DNA of 9,739 nt from CAZSDU01 sp964605775 (GTDB lineage Bacteria > Bacteroidota > Bacteroidia > Bacteroidales > FEN-979). Shown one piece after another: positions 5,094 to 9,739 of this stretch. The translations under genes were made by a program, and so were the position numbers. A model generated the notes under the pieces. That model was not told the DNA's origin. It saw only the letters and a list, made by a program, of their open reading frames with translations, and did no database searches. The stretch covers positions 1-9,739 of the forward strand of contig CAZSDU010000041.1 of assembly GCA_964605775.1 (NCBI GenBank). The letters run 5' to 3'. The stretch's first letter is position 1; the number at the start of each line of letters is the position of its first letter.

Positions 5094-8000
5094 ATGAAAA
5101 AGTTATTACTGTTTTTAGCCGGCCTGACCCTCAGTATTGGCGTTATGGCGCAAAGTACGGCGAATTATACTTTCGCTTATTCTTACGCTGGTTCTCTGGT
5201 TGATATATCATCCGGGGCGACTGTTCTTTTAACAGGAAATAAGGATGATGCTGCCAGCCCGGTAACCAATATCGGGTTTGATTTCGTTTTTATGGGCATT
5301 CCTTATTCCCAGTTCAGCGCCAACTCCAATGGACAAATCAGACTTGGAGCTACTGTTATTAGTGGAACTAACGTTTCCTCTTATGCAGCCTCCATTCCAT
5401 ATTTAGCACCTATGTCAGGCGACAATGAGATCAACAACGGGATGACCTGTAAGGTAACAGGTTCTGCCCCAAACAGGGTTCTTGTCATCGAATGGAACCA
5501 ATTTTATGTACACTATACAGATATATCAGGAGCCGGGAATATGCAAGCGCTATTATATGAAGGAACAGGTAAGATTGAATATATTTATGGAGAAATATAC
5601 AATTCAGCCGCTACTACTCAAACCAGATCAATTTTCATTTCCGGATCAAATACCACCACAAAATCAGGTTCTGTAACGGTTGCAGCCACACCTACCTATG
5701 AATCAACTGCCACTACGCCAACCTCAAATACCTTTGCCGCCAGTGTGCTGATTGCCAATTTAGCAGGCACTGCTCAGGGAGCCAGAACAGTTTATACTTT
5801 CACTCCGCCTGCGGCGCCTGCGGCGCCGGATTGGGCCGCTACTCCGTTTACTTCTGTCACCACCACCGGAATGACCCTGAACTGGGTGGACAATGCATCC
5901 AATGAAACAGGTTATATCATTTGGAGATCGGATGATGGGGGAGCCAACTATACTTATATCACCACCACTGCAGCCGGAGCAACATCATATGCTGCAAGCA
6001 GTTTGGTGCCAGGTACGACATATTACTGGAAAGTGGCTGCCATAAACGAGGGCGCCATGAGCAGCCAGATCACCAATAACCAGGCTACTACCGACCCGGG
6101 GAACATTACCACGGCAGGCTCAGGCAACTGGAGTTCAACAACCCCGAATGCGCCTTGGCCTGACGGAGTTGTGCCAACGGCAACAGACAATGTCACCATT
6201 GCCGATGGACATACGGTAACGATCAATGCCGCAGCTACTTGTTTTAACCTGGCCATCAATTCGGGCGGAATATTGCAATATGAAACGGGTTCCGCGAGAA
6301 CCCTGGCGGTGACAGGCAGTGTGACCGTTAATTCCGGAGGTACTTTCCAAACCGGAGGAACGGGAACTGTTACCACCCATTCCTTAAGCATTGCACGCTC
6401 TTTAACAAACAACGGGACCATTGACTTCAGCACCAATTCAAACACTGCCGGGGCACAGATCACTTTCACCGGTACTACTTTTCCCAATGTTGACATGACC
6501 CTTGGTTCAGGTTCCGTAACGGATTTAAGACAAACCTCAGGCGTTACGTTGAATAAGGGAACCAGTATTGCTTACACCCTGACCTTTTATCCCGGGGGGA
6601 CATTGACCGTACTTGGTGCAAATGCGGTCGGATTTTTAACAATCACCAACGGCTATTTCATTCTCGCCGGATCAAATACATTCAGCAATCCATTGTTTAA
6701 TTCAACTTCATACTCCATTCCTGCCAACGGTGGATTCCGGCTCAACAATGCCAATGCCACTATTGTTGGCCTTGGTGGCTCTCCGACACTGAGTGCAGGC
6801 GGTACGCTAAGAATAACTGATGGAACATACAACATTGGGACAAGCAGCGGGAACTCCATGGGATTCAGCAGCAGTACCAGTTCAACGGTATTGATAGAAG
6901 GAGGAACCATCAATGCAGCAGGAAGATTTGGAGTGGCATCTGCATCCAATACCGTTGGTAATTATACCATTTCCGGCGGTACAATTAATGTTTGTACAGT
7001 AGGGAATACTTCGACGACTTTGTATAGTTTCGATGCAGGGACCAGCACATCAACGAACTTTACCATGAGCGGCGGTACAATTAATATCATTAAGGGAACT
7101 GGTGCCTCTTTTACAGGGGGCTACGATTACAGGGGACCTTCAACGTCTGCAACCATTAACATCACCGGAGGTACGCTGAATATAGGCAGCGCTTCTACGG
7201 TTGCTTCATGTACCTATAAAATGTTAGGTGTTGCCCCAAATACAATATTAAATGCCACCAATAATCCCGGTCTGACGCTTAATGGTAGCACACAAATCCG
7301 TGGTGATCTGACCCTCAACGGCAGCGGAATTTTTTCACTTAGTACAGCATATAATCTTGACATGCGCGGGATGAATGCCACCTATCCCGGTAATATCACC
7401 AATGCCGGGACCATGACCCTGAATGCCGGCTCAAGTCAAACACTCACCTTCTCCAGTTCATTTGGCTCCCAAACCTGGACCAACAATGGAACCATTACGG
7501 GCAATATCATTCCCAGCACAACCATAAACAATACTTTCAGCGGAAAAGGAACGGTTACCATCCCTGATGGATTGACGCTGACCAACGGCACTTCTGTTTC
7601 TGCTTCCTTGACGCTGACGGCAGGCACTTTGACCGCCAACAGCCTGACCCTTGGCAGTGGCGGAACTGCAGGATTCACATTCACCAAAGGTAATGGGGCC
7701 TTGACCAACCTGCCTACTTTTACCTATGGTAGCGGTTCTGTAAATTACATCTATAACGGCAGCACTGCCCAGGTAACAGGAGCAGAACTTCCTTCCACCA
7801 TAACTGGCGCCTTAACGATCAATAACGCTGCAGGAGTGACATTGAATGCCCCCCTTAGCTCAGGCACTCTGACCCTGACTTCAGGAGTGCTCACCACCAC
7901 CCCAACCAATCTTCTGACTATAACCGGAACAACCGCAGGTTCTGTTTCAGGATATACTGCGGCAAAATACGTTAACGGTCCTATCGCCAGAACCTTCCCC

Positions 8001-9739
8001 GCCAGTCTTGCAACGGGAACAACTTATGTTTTTCCTGTCGGTAAAAGCGCTTATAAACCATTGGAATTTGTCAACACCCTGACCAATTCCGGGGGAACGA
8101 TTGTGGTCTCAGCCGAAGTATTTGATGCCAATTGCGGCGGTACACCCGGTACGAACATGAGCGCCCTGAATACCAACCGTTACTGGAATGCTTCCATTGT
8201 TTCAGGAGCTGGAAATTTTACAAGTACCACCATCAGGCTTACCGAAGATGGACTGACTTCAGATAATGGTATAGGCAAATCAGAAACCCTTACCGGCGCT
8301 TATGATCTTGTCAGTACAACTCCTCCTTCAGGCAGCACCATAATCTCTGACGTAATCAACAGCCTGAGTTATTTTGTTATCGGGACAAAAGACGTGCCCA
8401 TGGAATACACTTCCAGTACAACTACCCAGGCCAGTACTGCGACCATGCTACAGAATTCCACCAATCAGGCATTGCTCAGAATAGAGATTGTGACAACAGG
8501 AAATTCCAGTCCGCTTTCAGTCACTAAATTTACTGTCAATGCCAACGGGACAACCGCTGCCAGCACCGATATCAGCAACGCAAAAATATGGTCAACAGGA
8601 ACCTCCAGCGCTTTTGCCACCACCGAACAATATGGGTCCACTTATGCCTCCCCGACTACTGCCGATTTCGACATCACCGGTACAAAAACACTTGTTCCCG
8701 GCACCAATTATTTCTGGCTCACTTTCGATATCCCGCTGAATGCAACCGCCTTTAATGTGGTTGATGCAGAATGTACAAATGTCACTGTGTCAGGAGATCA
8801 TACACCAACAGTAACAGCGCCCGGGGGAACCCGCACCATTACAATGAACGGGCCTACCGGGTTTACCGCTACTGCGGCAGGTGCCTCACAGATCAATCTT
8901 TCCTGGACAAAAAATTCCGTCGGACAAGACGTTATGGTCGCGACCAACAGCACCAATAGCTTTGGCACTCCGGTCAATGGCACGGCTTATGCGGCTACTG
9001 AAGCCTTGCCCACTGCAGGAACTGTGATTTATAACGGACCTGCTTCCGGTTACAATCACACTCCCCTGACTGAAAACACTACTTACTATTATAAAGCCTG
9101 GTCTGTGGATGCCAATAACTATTATAACGTTACCGGGGTTACTGCCAATGCAAAAACAGAATGTATTCCTGTTTCAGGATTCCCCTTCAATGAAGGATTT
9201 GAGACCGGATACACCGATGCCACTACGGTTGGCGGATGCTGGACCCAGGAAAAAACCGGCAGCTATTACTGGACAGCCAACAGTACCCTGACCACCTTTA
9301 ACCGTACTCCCCGTACCGGTTCCTGGGACGCTTATCTCCATTTTTCGGGAAATTCATGGTTGTTTAGAAAATTTACACTCACCGGAGGAACTTCTTATGA
9401 TGTCTCCTGCTGGGCCCGGCAGGACATGACAAATACTACTTATGCATCAATCGAAATTAAATATGGTACAACCGCAAGCAGTGCAGGAATGACCAATACC
9501 ATTGTCTCATCAACAGGAATAGGTGATGCTTATATCCAATTGTCAGGTTCTTTTATTCCTCCGACCACCGGAGATTATTATATTGGAATTCATGGCATTA
9601 TTAGCGGTACTCCATATTACCTGACGCTGGATGATATTCTGGTTGAGCCTTCCCCAGCCTGTATCGCTCCCACCAGCGGAACCTATAGCAATCTGCAGAC
9701 AACCTCGGTGGATCTGAGCTGGACTTCCGCAGGCAGCTT
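5094..9739 (+). CDS. Giant multidomain cell-surface protein, 3' end outside the window
   Basis: An open frame from ATG 5094 to the window end: 1548 codons without a stop. Residues 1-19 form a signal peptide (MKK, Leu-rich core, cleavage after VMA). Residues about 20-235 fit a Bacteroidota N-terminal beta-sandwich (IGFDFVFMG, then SNGQIRLG). A Pro/Ala linker (238-245) leads to a fibronectin type III-like domain (about 246-332). From 336 a module with WPDGVVPTATDNVTIADGHT (355 on) leads into a long beta-helix-like region (about 378-950) with SGGTIN repeats. Residues about 953-1100 form a recurring surface module (YVNGPIARTF, FPVGKSAYKPLEF). About 1103-1247 resembles the N-terminal domain associated with BNR neuraminidases. 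A second FN3-like domain (about 1253-1356), a jelly-roll-like domain (1357-1523, ending LTLDDILVEP) and the start of a third FN3 follow. Probably a T9SS-exported adhesin or matrix protein; the C-terminal sorting domain is not visible. No catalytic motif was recognised. Confidence 0.88.
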   Translation, partial: MKKLLLFLAGLTLSIGVMAQSTANYTFAYSYAGSLVDISSGATVLLTGNKDDAASPVTNIGFDFVFMGIPYSQFSANSNGQIRLGATVISGTNVSSYAASIPYLAPMSGDNEINNGMTCKVTGSAPNRVLVIEWNQFYVHYTDISGAGNMQALLYEGTGKIEYIYGEIYNSAATTQTRSIFISGSNTTTKSGSVTVAATPTYESTATTPTSNTFAASVLIANLAGTAQGARTVYTFTPPAAPAAPDWAATPFTSVTTTGMTLNWVDNASNETGYIIWRSDDGGANYTYITTTAAGATSYAASSLVPGTTYYWKVAAINEGAMSSQITNNQATTDPGNITTAGSGNWSSTTPNAPWPDGVVPTATDNVTIADGHTVTINAAATCFNLAINSGGILQYETGSARTLAVTGSVTVNSGGTFQTGGTGTVTTHSLSIARSLTNNGTIDFSTNSNTAGAQITFTGTTFPNVDMTLGSGSVTDLRQTSGVTLNKGTSIAYTLTFYPGGTLTVLGANAVGFLTITNGYFILAGSNTFSNPLFNSTSYSIPANGGFRLNNANATIVGLGGSPTLSAGGTLRITDGTYNIGTSSGNSMGFSSSTSSTVLIEGGTINAAGRFGVASASNTVGNYTISGGTINVCTVGNTSTTLYSFDAGTSTSTNFTMSGGTINIIKGTGASFTGGYDYRGPSTSATINITGGTLNIGSASTVASCTYKMLGVAPNTILNATNNPGLTLNGSTQIRGDLTLNGSGIFSLSTAYNLDMRGMNATYPGNITNAGTMTLNAGSSQTLTFSSSFGSQTWTNNGTITGNIIPSTTINNTFSGKGTVTIPDGLTLTNGTSVSASLTLTAGTLTANSLTLGSGGTAGFTFTKGNGALTNLPTFTYGSGSVNYIYNGSTAQVTGAELPSTITGALTINNAAGVTLNAPLSSGTLTLTSGVLTTTPTNLLTITGTTAGSVSGYTAAKYVNGPIARTFPASLATGTTYVFPVGKSAYKPLEFVNTLTNSGGTIVVSAEVFDANCGGTPGTNMSALNTNRYWNASIVSGAGNFTSTTIRLTEDGLTSDNGIGKSETLTGAYDLVSTTPPSGSTIISDVINSLSYFVIGTKDVPMEYTSSTTTQASTATMLQNSTNQALLRIEIVTTGNSSPLSVTKFTVNANGTTAASTDISNAKIWSTGTSSAFATTEQYGSTYASPTTADFDITGTKTLVPGTNYFWLTFDIPLNATAFNVVDAECTNVTVSGDHTPTVTAPGGTRTITMNGPTGFTATAAGASQINLSWTKNSVGQDVMVATNSTNSFGTPVNGTAYAATEALPTAGTVIYNGPASGYNHTPLTENTTYYYKAWSVDANNYYNVTGVTANAKTECIPVSGFPFNEGFETGYTDATTVGGCWTQEKTGSYYWTANSTLTTFNRTPRTGSWDAYLHFSGNSWLFRKFTLTGGTSYDVSCWARQDMTNTTYASIEIKYGTTASSAGMTNTIVSSTGIGDAYIQLSGSFIPPTTGDYYIGIHGIISGTPYYLTLDDILVEPSPACIAPTSGTYSNLQTTSVDLSWTSAGS
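6975..7262 (+). repeat. Three 96-bp coding repeats in the beta-helix region
   Basis: GGCGGTACAATTAAT occurs at 6975-6989 and again exactly 96 nt later at 7071-7085; a diverged copy GGAGGTACGCTGAAT follows after another 96 nt at 7167-7181. Each unit encodes 32 residues opening with GGTINV, GGTINI or GGTLNI. The rest of each unit is diverged. Irregular relatives lie upstream, at 6798 (GGTLRI) and 6900 (GGTINA). This fits turns of a right-handed beta-helix. Confidence 0.75.

Noticed and set aside
6023..6496. 157-codon minus-strand open frame rich in Val and Pro
   Set aside because: It is antisense to the repetitive Thr/Gly/Asn-rich coding region of the giant protein; its composition is a reflection of the sense codons and it has no family-like motif.

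Overview
The window looks like a scaffold from an environmental Bacteroidota genome, probably a metagenome assembly. The support is two secreted Ser/Thr/Gly-rich multidomain proteins of the kind exported by the type IX secretion system (T9SS), A-rich leaders without Shine-Dalgarno sequences, several matches to the phylum-specific -7 promoter box TAnnTTTG, and G/C-run intergenic repeats typical of the phylum. A run of exactly 100 N (3497-3596) is a scaffold gap of unknown true length.

Layout. 1-140: no gene recognised; it holds a G/C-run repeat and a possible -7 box. 141-545 (+): small DUF559-type endonuclease-fold protein. 546-752: a second, larger G/C-run repeat. Part of it matches the first repeat in inverted orientation, so the DUF559 gene sits between imperfect inverted repeats. 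753-3284 (+): 843-residue secreted protein with an N-terminal beta-sandwich region and a T9SS-like C-terminal sorting domain. Its G+C content jumps near 1690. 3345 to the gap (+): start of a short Pro/Gly-rich secreted protein that may be a PID-CTERM protein cut by the gap. 3614-4819 (-): AAA ATPase with a DUF4143 C-terminal region. 4820-5093: divergent intergenic region with a heptamer tandem repeat, three phased TGTTAA motifs and promoter candidates in both directions. 5094 to the window end (+): one uninterrupted reading frame of more than 1548 codons, a giant multidomain cell-surface protein whose 3' end lies outside.

The two large plus-strand genes probably make cell-surface or extracellular proteins. 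The short protein next to the first may be part of the same transcription unit. The DUF559 and ATPase/DUF4143 genes are solitary, lack pathway partners here, and are both bracketed by short repeats, as expected of independently acquired cassettes. No tRNA, rRNA, CRISPR array, transposase or integrase was seen.

The best leads are the inverted-repeat-flanked DUF559 unit, the possible sorting-tail protein at the gap, and the repeat-rich promoter region of the giant surface protein. All statements come from reading the sequence; no database search was run.
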